From positions 3,039,501-3,103,500 of the forward strand of contig NC_132904.1 in the NCBI RefSeq assembly GCF_047675955.1: 64,000 bases of DNA. Reading direction: 5' to 3'. The position numbers were made by a program, and so were the translations under genes. The notes beneath the pieces are model-generated. The model saw only the letters and a list, made by a program, of their open reading frames with translations. It was not told where the DNA came from and made no database searches. The DNA is from Chlorocebus sabaeus. Its lineage: Eukaryota; Chordata; Mammalia; Primates; Cercopithecidae. The stretch's first letter is position 1. Each line of letters begins with the position of its first letter. Of the stretch, positions 55,091 to 64,000 are shown piece by piece.

Positions 55091-56745
55091 ATATCACTTA
55101 AAAAGTAGGAAGGAAATTTGAGGCACAAATTATTAGTTTTTATTTATCTGACAAAAACATTGCAAATATTTTAAAAATTATAGAACTTTACCTACAAATG
55201 CATAATTCAATTTAAAATGGAGATAAGAAATACAAACTCACAATGGTTGGGAAGCCAAGGTCTTCTTTTATATATTTAAAAATTTGTATTACATTCTTTG
55301 ATATATATGCAAAAATACGTCCACACTGTATGGAAAAATGAGAAAAAATATAAGAAAAAAGTCTCAAAGTTATAGATGAAAATATTACATAAAGATATAT
55401 TTACATATACACAAATTGAGAGTGGACAGCTGCTATAACAATACCTAGGTTATATTCCAACAAAAACAATCACAGATTGTTGTTTAGCCCGAGTTTCTAA
55501 AAACATTCACTTTTGAAAATCACTGTTCACTACTGCTGAAACGGGGCACTTCATGTCAGATTTTCAAAGTCCATACAGATTTGCATAACATAGTCTCCTT
55601 GGAATTATGATTAAAACTGTGAGAACTGAAGTCAGTCAAAAACACAGTACCAAGTAACCACTAACAAGAGTTCACCTTCATATTTTAGAGCAAAGCACCT
55701 GAAGCACTCAGGAGCACCTTGGAAATCCACATGGAAGGCAATCCAAACTTCCTGGAATGTATGGCCACCACCACACGAGGCACACATATTATTTTACAAT
55801 CACTGGATTTACAAGTATTGGGGGAGAAAATAAATACAAAATGCAACTGAGACCAATCCACATACCAAGACTCAGTTTTGTGCAAATCAAACCTCTGTAG
55901 AAAGCAGCCTCTGAGCTCTGCGGCACTTTTGTCTTCAGCCTCACGGTGGAGATGAGCGCAGCCCGGGCTCCTGGGAGGGAGGCATTGTCACTGAGTAGCC
56001 TCCATCTGAAAGGAAGCAGGAGCTCTGGGCACAATGATTAAAGATGTGGATCAAATGCACAAGAAGGACAAAGACCATCTTGTCACTGACCAGGAAAACA
56101 TCCTCCATCTTGGGCACTCTTGTCACATCTGACAATTATCAGGTTATCAGTAGTGGGCTCCTACCCAGATTAGGTCCAATGTGTCCAGGAAAAAGCTTAG
56201 GTTCTGACAGTTGACCATGAGCAAGGGTGGACGTGGAAAATGCAATGAGGAAAATGTATCCAAGTCTTCAAAGGTGAGGTAGGGAAAGAGAGCGTAACTG
56301 ATCTATGAAATGCAGCCAGGTAAAGGGAAGAACATTCCAACCAAGATTATCAAGACATTTCCTCCTTCACAGACTCAAAAGAATCAAGAGCCTCTTCTCT
56401 GATTGGAGGCACTCATGTGGGGCGATTCCGCCTCGATGCGGCGGTTGCTCCCCATCACTGGACTTTTCCAGCTCCCTCTCTGAGAATCTGGTGCATGCCA
56501 CTCGGAACAAATACTCTCATCTCCGTAAGGTGCCCTCTCCTGCGCGTAGTGGAGAGGTTTTATAATGTGAGGGTGAAACCTTTCAAAGTGGAAACCTGTG
56601 ATTTCTTCCTATTTGGACAATCAAAAGGACTTTAAGACCCTTTCTGCTTTGGGTACATCAACGATCTGCACAAGACACATTTTACAGAACAAAGGACAAT
56701 AGAGTCCTCATTCACATCCTGGTCATGTCACTCCTGGGGACTCCG
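55091..56745. other. Unique-looking intergenic sequence
   Basis: A 1.65 kb AT-rich to mixed stretch. The section 56390-56560 retains several CpGs. No gene recognised. Confidence 0.45.
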
Positions 56746-56954
56746 CATTGCAACCTCCACCTCCTGGGCCCAAGCGATCATCCCACCTCAGCCTCTCAAG
56801 TAGCTGGGACTATAGGTGCTCACCGCCACGTCTAATTGTTTGAGTTTTTTGTAGAGACGGGGTTTTGCTATGATGTCCAGGCTGGTCTCAAATTCCTGGA
56901 CTCAAGCCATCTGCCCACCTTGGGCCCCCAAAGTGCTGGGATTACAGGCGTGAG
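56746..56954 (-). mobile_element. Antisense Alu fragment
   Basis: It runs from gcattgcaacctccacctcc to gggattacaggcgtgagct and lacks its tail-proximal part. Confidence 0.85.
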
Positions 56955-56964
56955 CTGTGTCATT

Positions 56965-57090
56965 TCACACTCCATGACAGTCCAATGAAAAGGAAAGAAC
57001 TCCGCAGGTCCACTGTCTACTCATGTAGCTGGACTGATGGCTGGGAAACCCCAGCACGAGAAGCCAAAAGAGCAGCCACTGCAGCCGCAT
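56965..57090 (-). CDS. Short signal-peptide-like ORF (doubtful)
   Basis: A 41-codon minus-strand frame starts MRLQWLLFWLLVLGFPSHQ, which has the charge and hydrophobic core of a secretory signal peptide, and ends just before the Alu at 56746-56954. It is too short for the longer-frame search. There is no clear splice donor after it and no family match. It could be a pseudogene first exon or chance. Confidence 0.15.
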   Translation of the reverse strand: MRLQWLLFWLLVLGFPSHQSSYMSRQWTCGVLSFSLDCHGV

Positions 57091-57130
57091 GTCCTCGTCC
57101 TCTCAGGGCACCCTGAGGTGGCCAGGACAG

Positions 57131-57205
57131 AGGTGGAGGTTGCAGTGAGCCAGGATCGCCCCACTGCACTCCAGCCTTGGCGACAGAGACCTTGTCTCAT
57201 ACAAA
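57131..57205 (+). mobile_element. Alu right-arm fragment
   Basis: Contains aggtggaggttgcagtgagc and cactgcactccagccttggc; a short piece on the plus strand. Confidence 0.85.
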
Positions 57206-57411
57206 ACGAAGTGAAATGTCGTTTGAGTTCTGTGTCATCTGGTTTGATGACTTTCTAGGAACTTCTGAGTCATCTGCTCTTGGGAGCTGCCTCCAGGGAG
57301 TCCATGTCCAATCAGAGCGATGGGAGCTCCAGAAGCCCATTAGATGGGAGAAAAAAGGGCTCTCCCCTGCTGGGATGTTTGCAAATCTGACTTTAAATAT
57401 TTCTCTGTGCT

Positions 57412-57753
57412 CCTCTCCTCTCCTCTCCCCTCCCCTCCCCTCTTTTTTCTTTTCTTTTCTTTCTTTATCGAGACAAGGGCACACTTTGCTGTCCTGGCTG
57501 GAGTGCAGTGGCATGATCATACCTCACTGCAGCCTTGATCTCCCAGGCTCATATGGTCCTTCCACCTCAGCCTCCTGAGTAGCTGGGACTGAAAGTGTGC
57601 ATACCACTCCCAGCTAATTTTTAAAAAATCTATAGTAGAGACAAGGTCTTACTATGTTGCCCAGGCTGGTCCCAAACTTTTCAGCTCAAGTGATACTCCC
57701 TTCTTGGCCTCCCAAAGTGCTGGGATTACAGATGTGAGCCACCATGCCCAGCC
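57412..57753 (-). mobile_element. Antisense AluJ-like SINE with CT-rich tail
   Basis: A pyrimidine tract (57412-57462, the complement of a degenerate A tail) is followed by cgagacaagggcacactttg and the complement of both arms to accatgcccagcc. Confidence 0.9.
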
Positions 57754-57757
57754 TAGT

Positions 57758-57759
57758 TT

Positions 57760-57811
<52 letters not shown>

Positions 57812-57845
57812 GTGTGTGTATATATATATGTGTATATATATAAAC
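57758..57845. repeat. TA/CA/TG compound microsatellite
   Basis: An array of (ta)n, then (ca)n, then atatatgtgtgtg and (ta)n. The CA run and the TG run are complementary, so the tract can fold on itself. Confidence 0.95.
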
Positions 57846-57864
57846 TATATAAAATAGTCTACGA

Positions 57865-58163
57865 TTTTTTTTTTTTTTTTTGAGATGGAGTTTCACTCTT
57901 GTTGCCCAGGCTGGAGTGCAATGGCACAATCTTGGCTCACCGCAACCTCCACCTCCCAGGTTCAAGCAATTCTCCTGTCTTGGCCTCCTGAGTAGCTGGG
58001 ATTACAGGCATACACCACCACGCCCAGCTAATTTTGTATTTTTAGTGGAGATGGGGGTTTCTCGTTGTTGGTCAGGCTGGTCTCGAACTCCCAACCTCAG
58101 GTGATCCACCCGCCTTGGCCTCGAAAAGTGCTGGGATTACAGGCGTGAGCCACTGCTCCCGGC
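57865..58163 (-). mobile_element. Antisense AluS-type SINE
   Basis: It runs from a T tract and gagatggagtttcactcttg to gtgagccactgctcccggc; essentially full length. Confidence 0.93.
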
Positions 58164-58673
58164 TAGTTTATCTTTACAGTAATATATTTGTAGATTTAAC
58201 TCCATGTAAATCAAAGTTGAATCTATGTGTTCTGCAGGGCAGAGAAGTTATACATCCAACAAAAACTATAGAAAAAAATTAAAAAATACTCAGAAATATA
58301 TGTATTTTATTTATACACCTGTATAATATTTATTATAGCAGTAATAATGACTCTGTAGTTACAAAAGAGGGAAAGGATTTAAAAAAATCCCTGGGAGATG
58401 CTATTCCACTATGTCCCATCCAATAACAATGGTACATTGTTATCTATTATTGACATCTTTCACTAAGATGGAATTGGTTTTTGGTAGGATAACACTTTAT
58501 GAACACCAGGCTTAACACATTTAACACAGTTGTGTTTAATTAAAAACAAATTAAGTTCACATAGAATCTTAAAAAGCATTTCAAACTTTATGGTATATTA
58601 CCTTAATAAAATACTGGTAAAACAATTAATTTACAAAATTCAAAATGTTTCCCTCTTCCTATAATGCAGAAGG
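58164..58673. other. AT-rich spacer before the ERV
   Basis: No gene or element recognised. Confidence 0.5.
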
Positions 58674-58797
58674 TGTAAGGTCAGCCGAGAGAAAGGATGA
58701 GGAGACCCAAAGTCAGGCAAGCAAGCTGTACTGAGCCGCCTGGCTGCTCTGCCGCAGTTAGAGGAGGCAGCGCTGCTTACAGACTACAGCAGGGTTT
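58674..58797 (-). mobile_element. Possible 3' LTR remnant of the class I ERV
   Basis: Read on the minus strand, this segment starts tgaaaccctgctgtagtctg and ends with gtctcctcatcctttctctc, then ggctgaccttaca, giving TG and CA ends and a U5-like pyrimidine-rich finish. It lies where a 3' LTR is expected. It is only 124 bases long, so it would be a deleted LTR. The matching 5' LTR is beyond the window. Confidence 0.4.
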
Positions 58798-58809
58798 CAG
58801 AGGGCCAGA

Positions 58810-58975
58810 ACCAGGTCGGGGTGTGGGAGCTGAGCTGGGGGTGTAGGAGGACTGGGTCGGGGTGTGGGAGCTGAGCTGGGGGTGCAGGAGGACTGGGTTG
58901 GGGTGGGGGAGCTGAGCTGGGGGTGCAGGAGAACTAGGTTGGGGTGGGGGAGCTGAGTCGGGGGTGCAGGTATCT
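58810..58975. repeat. 41-bp tandem repeat, four units
   Basis: Four units contain ggtcggggtgtgggagctga and gctgggggtgcaggagga with a few substitutions. They lie in the ERV's 3' region and give a Pro/Ser/His-rich false frame on the minus strand. Confidence 0.92.
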
Positions 58976-59474
58976 TGTCCGCATCCTGGAGATGTTTTTT
59001 GCCAGCTTTGTTATGTGAAGTGAACAGACATGTTAACCGCATCCTGTAACTATCTGGACAGTCACTGGAGGGGACGGTGAAGGGAGGGTTTGTCGTTTGC
59101 CCTGGGGTAGCTGTGTGGAGAGTGCAAGGGGCTGTATTGTAAGGCCTGTGGGAGGGGAAGAGAATGGTCTGGTCAGGTGACTCTAACATTTTAGCCTTTT
59201 AATAGATGATAGGAAAAGGGATGCCATTTTTCGTCTGGCTACTTCAAGCCGAGAGGGCGCAGTGGTTAGGGGAAAGGCTGGAAGGTAGGGGTTGGTCCTG
59301 GTTTTGAAATTGCCAGTATTCCTGTAGTCGCGTCATGTCTTGTATGGTTCCGTGGGTGAAAGTTCGGACGTGGTTCTGTAAAAACTGGGTACAGAGACGT
59401 AAGAGGCACGGCCCAAAGACTGGAAGGAGAATGGTTATGGCGGGTCCTACGAGTGGGAGGAACCAGAGGGCCTA
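58976..59474 (-). pseudogene. ERV 3' region, unresolved
   Basis: Probably the end of env and the pre-LTR segment on the minus strand. The short frames are interrupted and no motif is recognised. Confidence 0.4.
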
Positions 59475-59760
59475 AGAGATGAGAGACCAAGGGGGCAACA
59501 GGGCCAGGCAGAGGAGCTGATTTTTTTTTTTTTTTTTTTTTTTGGTGGGGTGGGGGGCTTGGTCTTTTAGTTTTTTGACTGCATCCTGAACCAGGCCTGA
59601 CTGATTGAAACAGAAACAGCATTCCTCATCTAGGAAGATCCAGAGACTTCCTTTTTCTGCAGTAAGTAAACCAAGCCTTTGCGGTTTTGTAGGGTAACTG
59701 CTGCTAGGGAGTCTAGTTGGTTTTGGAGGTGGGTCATAGTCTACAGTTTTTTTTTTTTCT
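59475..59760 (-). pseudogene. ERV env transmembrane subunit remnant
   Basis: A minus-strand frame (part of a 295-codon open stretch, 60359-59472) contains LLTAEKG followed by EECC and FNQSG, the conserved ectodomain region of gammaretrovirus-like transmembrane envelope with the CX6CC-type cysteines. No fusion peptide or membrane anchor is seen. After the motif the frame runs into a poly-lysine stretch made by an A tract (T tract on plus, 59521-59543). The fragment is non-functional as preserved. Confidence 0.8.
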
Positions 59761-60149
59761 TTTTCAGGGAAGCCTGTAAGTCTGTAGAGTGCCTGGAAAT
59801 ACGATAATGAGGTTCCTCTTACTGGGTATGTAGGAATAGATGGAGAGCGGAGCGTCCCTTGGGAGGAAGTGACAGAGCACATATGACAGTTTGAAGTTAT
59901 GTTTTTTAGCAAGGTAGATAGGTGGGGCGAAGAGAAATACAGGCAAAGGAGAAGGTAAGGGGGGTACACCCCAACATGGAAAGATTGGTGAAGGGATGTT
60001 AGGATTTTTTTTTTTTCATTTGTTTTTGGGGGAGGACGACTTTTTTGATGATCTAGTTCCTTTGGAAGGAGGTGCCTTGTTGTAGCAGTGAGGCTTTTTT
60101 TAGTGGGGGAATTCTGGGGTTGCATTGCAGGGGTAATGAGGAAGAGAGA
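59761..60149 (-). pseudogene. ERV segment between RNase H and env, with large deletion
   Basis: Fewer than 400 bases separate RNase H from transmembrane env, where integrase plus env surface subunit would normally take over 2 kb. No HHCC or DDE integrase motif is found. The frames are shifted and rich in Lys runs from A tracts. Confidence 0.65.
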
Positions 60150-60590
60150 GCCAGGGGAGACCTTTTTTGCTGCTTTATCGGCTTTTGTTGCCTTTTGAGA
60201 TTTTATTTGATCCCGTTTGATGTCCTGCTTCGGTTGGAAGGTATGCAGCCTGAAGTAGTTGGTAAATAAGGGGGACCTTAGTGATGGCAGTTCCTTTGGC
60301 AGTAAGGAATCCTCTCTTTTGCCAGATGGCAGCATGCGAATGAAGGATGTGATAGGCATATTTGGAAAGGGTTAGCGCTCTGGTGACAGCTTTAAGTTTT
60401 GCTTTTTGGGAGGAGGTTCCTGGAGGTAGGGGCCTGGCTTTAATTACTTGGTCAAGAGAAACAACTGTATATCCAGCAATTCTGGGGGAGCCAGTGGGCC
60501 TGGAAGAGGAGCCCTCTGTGAATAGCTGGTCATTGGGGTTGGTGAGAGGCTTGGAGGAAACGTTTGGGAAGTGTGCAGGTGGTCTAGGAT
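60150..60590 (-). pseudogene. ERV RNase H domain remnant
   Basis: On the minus strand, AGYTVVSLDQV, an ALTLSKYAYHILHSHAAIW stretch and KRGFLTAKG follow one another as in retroviral RNase H, followed by a short region resembling the HQTG motif. The usual first catalytic Asp (TDGS) reads TEGS here. At least one frameshift separates the pieces. Confidence 0.8.
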
Positions 60591-61141
60591 GTCAGTGCAA
60601 GAATGAGTAGGAAGGGAAGAGCACACCAGGAGTAAGGATTCTGGGTTGAGGGGAACACTTTTGGTAAGGCAGAATTTGGGATTTTTGATAAAGAGGACAT
60701 GGAGTAATTGAATCTGGGAAGGAGGAGGAGAGCTTAACGCTTGGCAGGAGAGGAGATCTTGTAGATTATGAAGACTATATAGATTGTGGTATTTGGACTG
60801 AATGTTCAATTTCCTGCTTTCCAGAGCTAAAACAGCCACTGCTGCTAGCGCTGTAAGACAGGCTGGCCACCTTTGACTGTGTTGTTGGGTTGTTTAGAGA
60901 GGCAGGAACAGGAGCAAAGGAAGGAGGATTTTATTTCTGTTGTCTTCAGACACCAAGGGCTATTCCTTGGTTTTCGGCAGTATAGAGAGTGACAGGTTGG
61001 GAGCTATTAGGTTAGGACAGAGCCAGTGCAGTGATGAGAGGGGTTTGGAGTTGGTGGATGTGAGGAGGTTAGGGGTTTATTGAGGGGGCCTTTGGCTGCT
61101 TTATAAAGGGGATGAGCTAGGAGGGCAAAGTTGGGAGTCTA
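60591..61141 (-). pseudogene. ERV pol connection region
   Basis: Interrupted frames upstream of RNase H, including 60839-60444 minus, that continue the pol gene. No catalytic motif lies here. The region is broken by an Alu at 61142. Confidence 0.55.
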
Positions 61142-61452
61142 TTTTTTTTTTTTTTCTTTTTTTAGAGACGGAGTCTCGCTCTGTCACCCAGGCTGGAGTG
61201 CAGTGGCCAGATCCCAGCTCACTGCAAGCTCCGCCTCCCAGGTTTACGCCATTCTCCTGCCTCAGCCTCCTGAGTAGCCGGGACTACAGGTGCCTGCCAC
61301 CACGCCCAGCTAGTTTTTTTGTATTTTTTTTTTTAGTAGAGACGGGGTTTCACCGTGTTAGCCAGGATGGTCTCGATCTCCTGACCTTGTGATCCGCCCG
61401 TCTCGGCCTTCCAAAGTGCTGGGATTACAGGCTTGAGCCACCGCACCCCGCC
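61142..61452 (-). mobile_element. Antisense AluY-type SINE inserted in ERV pol
   Basis: It runs from a T tract to cgagacgg-type start and gagccaccgcaccccgcc. The duplications ggagtctat (left) and ggagtccat (right) flank it with one change. The gtggccagatcccagctcac variant fits the Old World monkey AluYR group. It splits pol, so it is younger than the ERV. Confidence 0.92.
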
Positions 61453-62240
61453 AGGAGTCCATATTTTTAAAAAGCCTGCTAGCCCTAGGAAGGAATGGAG
61501 TTAGTGTTTTGAGGAAGGTGGAGATAGGCTGTCTATTAAGGCTGCCAGTGACAGGGTCATGGCTCGAGATCTGGGCCATTCTTTGGAGGGGGTGACCCTA
61601 TAGCCTTTATTAGTGAGGAAACTGAGAAGGAGGCAGTATGAGTCCGGGAGTTTTTTAAAGAAGGGCTACAGAGAAGGAGGTCATCTACATATTGAAGAAG
61701 GCGGCTGGGTGAAAGATCCAAGGAGGCAAGGTCTTGGGCTAGGGCTTGCCGGAAGAAATGAGGGCTATCCCTGAAGCCCTGAGGGAGGACAGTCCACGTG
61801 AGTTGTCGTGACTGGAGGCTGTCGGGGTCAGTTTGGGTGAAAGCAAAGAGGTTTTGGGAATCAGGGTGTAGGGGAATGATGAAGGCGGCATCTTTTAGGT
61901 CAACTGTGGTGTAGTGGGTGGTGTTGGAGGGGATGAGAGAAGTGTATAGGGGTTAGGGACTACAGGTTGAATAGGGAGAACAGCCTGAGTGATAGCTCGG
62001 AGGTCCTGAACGAGTTGGTATGAGCGTCAGATTTTTCAATAGGGAGGATGAGGTGTTACATGGAGAGTGTGTTGGTCTAAGCAGACTGTGTGAGCAGAGC
62101 TTGTTTGTGATGGGTTGTAAGCCCTTTGGTGTGTTAGGGAAATAGGGTATTGGAGAATGCTGGGAAATTTAGAGGGTCTTTTAATGGGATTTTGATGGGG
62201 TCCTGGTGAGCAGCTATGGAAAGGGTGGTGGTGTCCCACA
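61453..62240 (-). pseudogene. ERV reverse transcriptase remnant
   Basis: The minus strand encodes LPQGF (near 61776-61793) and, about 30 codons on, LQYVDDLL with the YVDD active site at 61680-61691. Spacing and flanks are those of class I retroviral RT fingers and palm. These motifs are intact, but the gene is broken elsewhere by stops, frameshifts and the Alu. Confidence 0.88.
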
Positions 62241-62627
62241 CTACTGGGTTAATGAGGGAGGCGGGTAGCAGGTGCTGGGGAAGGGGGGGTCAGGGGCTGG
62301 ACTAGCAGAGAGGAACAGGAGGGACTCTGGTTGAGGGGGACAGGAAAAGGTGATAGAAGCTTTGAATTTGGTTAAAATGTCTTGGCCTAGGATTGGGGTG
62401 GAGCAATGAGGCATAAGGAAGGAGTGTGAAAAAATAGTATTAAATAGGGAACAAGTAAAGGATTCAGTAGCATGTGGATGCGAGATGAGTCGATCAACCC
62501 CCACAACAGAGACCTTGGAAGGGTAAGTGGGTCCTAAAAATTCAGGTAAAGCTGAGTAGGTGGCCCCACTATCAATTAAAAAAGAGACTGGCTTACCTGC
62601 TATTAGCAGAGTTACCCTGGGCTCCAA
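62241..62627 (-). pseudogene. ERV protease, open frame of 128 codons
   Basis: The frame contains FLIDSGATYS with the catalytic D-S-G at residues 19-21, and further on ILGQDIL, the second conserved protease motif of retroviral aspartic proteases. It is the best preserved frame of the element. The frame ends in Pro-rich sequence leading towards RT. No upstream readthrough or shift signal can be confirmed. Confidence 0.85.
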
Positions 62628-62770
62628 TGCAGTGATGGCAGATGGGGCCGGGGGCCCTGGGCTCTGTCAATCTTCAGTGGCCAAGCCAAGGAGCTGTGGG
62701 AGTGAGTGACTCTTCACTCTTTGCTTTGCCAGGGCCTTGAGGAACCGGCCTGTTAGTCTGCTTGTTGAGG

Positions 62771-62881
62771 ACAATCAGACTTCTAGTGACCAGTTCGTTG
62801 GCAAGCTAGGCAAGGAGTTTTTGGCATTCACGGGTTAGGGCATGTTTGGGCCCAACAGCCTTGTTTGCAGCACTTAAAACA
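62771..62881 (-). pseudogene. ERV nucleocapsid: two zinc knuckles
   Basis: Two CX2CX4HX4C-type boxes lie in one frame. The first (62881-62840) has Cys in place of the central His. The second (62812-62771) keeps C, C, H and C but has a TAG between the His and the last Cys. A TGA lies between the boxes. This marks the end of gag. Confidence 0.8.
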
Positions 62882-64000
62882 GGGCCCGGGAGGGTCACTG
62901 CTATGGGGTCTTTTGTGCCCCAGGTAGCCTGAGCAGGCTGATGAATAGCTGCTGCTAGGAGCTGGTATTTGGCATGATCTCATTGGGCTTTATCTTATTT
63001 TGCTCATCTCTGTTGTTGAAGACCTTAAAGGCCAGGTTAAGGGGTTTCAGGGCCGTCTTCTACCTTTTTTGAGCATGTGCCGTATGTCAGGAGCAGACTG
63101 AGAGATGAAATGGATATTAAGAATAATAGTTCCTTCCCGGGAGGTGGGGTTAACGTGGGTGTATTTTTGGAAGGTCTCTGTAAGGCAGGAAAGAAATTAG
63201 TGGGATTTTTGTCGGCCCTTTGGGAGATTTTTTTGAGTTTTTCAAAGTTACGGCCTTACGGCCGCTTTGTTAAGGCCTCTGATAAGGCAAGTGATCATGT
63301 GATCACGAGATGCCTGGCCAGGTTCTGTGGGCTGGTACTCCCAGGAGGGTTTTTCCCAGGGAACTGCAGCGGCCCCTATGGGCTTAGTAGGCTCTTGCCG
63401 ATGAAGATCACTGGCATGCGCCTGAGCTGCAAGCCACTCTTCCTTTTTTTTTTTTCCAGGAGAGTAAAAGAGAGGATAATATAGAGATCATGCCAAGTGA
63501 GCTATCTGATATAAGTGTCAGGATTGGAGGAAAATGACCTGAGACGTTTCTTAATTTGGGAAAGGTTAGAGAGGGAGAAGAGAATGTGGACGCGAATGAC
63601 TCCTTTAGCCACCTCTCAGAGGGGAAGTAAGGGGGCCGACTGTTGGGCATGCTGAGTCTGAGAGTGGGTATGAGGTGGAGATGGGGAGGAATCGGAATCA
63701 GAAGCTGGGTGGTTGGAGAGAGGAAGAGAAAGAAGACAGCAGCGGGAGTCTATGGTGGAGGACTGTGATGATTTGGGGGAGGATTATGGTGCTGTTGGTG
63801 AAAAGTCGGCAGGGTCAAAGGAGGAAGAATCATTGGGAGGAGTGGTGACGCGTGTGGGGGGTCTGAGAATGGGTCAGGTGTGGAGCAGGTGAGGAGGATT
63901 TGGAAAGTAGAGCAGGACTGACAGAGGGAGGGACAGCTACGGAGGGCAAACGAAAGCCCGAACATAAGGGATCTCTGACCACTTTGATTGCAATGGCAGA
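62882..64000 (-). pseudogene. ERV gag remnant, continuing beyond the window
   Basis: On the minus strand, a Pro/Ser-rich part (63965-63750) is followed by a capsid-like stretch with FSLSNLSQIKKRL and LTWHDLYIIL, which is typical of class I ERV gag. At least two in-frame stops and a frameshift interrupt it (for example just upstream of the capsid motif near 63618 and in TYIR-stop-LTWHD near 63506). The 5' LTR and primer-binding site lie beyond position 64000, so the family cannot be fixed here. Confidence 0.75.

Noticed and set aside
59472..60359. 295-codon minus-strand frame as one intact ERV protein
   Set aside because: It joins out-of-frame RNase H sequence, unrelated sequence and a transmembrane env fragment through frameshifts. 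Not one gene.

Overview
This window is primate nuclear DNA, probably from an Old World monkey. It carries about twenty Alu, L1, MIR, MaLR and ERV fragments and two intact, intron-free coding exons of MAS-related G-protein-coupled receptors. I recognise these as MRGPRG (14661-15530, minus) and MRGPRE (24761-25696, minus). In human the same two genes sit next to each other, in the same order and orientation, on distal 11p15 between OSBPL5 and ZNF195. The Old World monkey call is an inference: several young Alus (5649-5936, 9231-9533, 61142-61452) carry AluY variants that I associate with the cercopithecid AluYR lineage, and the MRGPRE protein differs from the human sequence as I remember it at a scatter of positions. 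No bacterial, viral-episome or organelle features are present.

Layout. Positions 1-14600 are non-coding. They hold a pyrimidine tract, a 1.1 kb GAT/GGT array, a block of old L1 carrying nested Alus and a solo HERV-H LTR (LTR7 type, 8126-8563), and a series of small GC-rich tandem arrays. Positions 14600-25800 hold the two receptor genes about 9 kb apart, separated by GC-rich sequence with MIR and MaLR relics. Positions 25800-31000 hold a 66-bp polypurine minisatellite and a 2.2 kb minisatellite of about 17-bp units centred on CAATTG. Positions 31000-47800 are a graveyard of Alus, old L1, several LTR families and a MADE1 hairpin element. Positions 48588-50036 are a 46-bp VNTR of about 32 copies. 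Positions 50000-58670 are mostly unique sequence with a hAT-like element, L1 and Alus. From 58674 to the right edge there is a degenerate class I endogenous retrovirus on the minus strand, entered from its 3' end. It retains gag, nucleocapsid, protease, RT and RNase H remnants and a piece of transmembrane env, but integrase and most of env surface are missing.

Only MRGPRG and MRGPRE can be supported as functional protein genes. Both encode rhodopsin-like seven-transmembrane receptors of the Mas-related family, which is linked to sensory neurons. Each coding sequence lies in a single exon preceded by a candidate splice acceptor, so an upstream 5' UTR exon is plausible but was not located. Most other long open frames are artefacts: stop-free low-complexity arrays, antisense shadows of the GC-rich receptor genes, or Alu-derived frames. 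I did not find a convincing new biological system. The most unusual content is the density of minisatellites and the non-canonical signalling motifs of the receptors.
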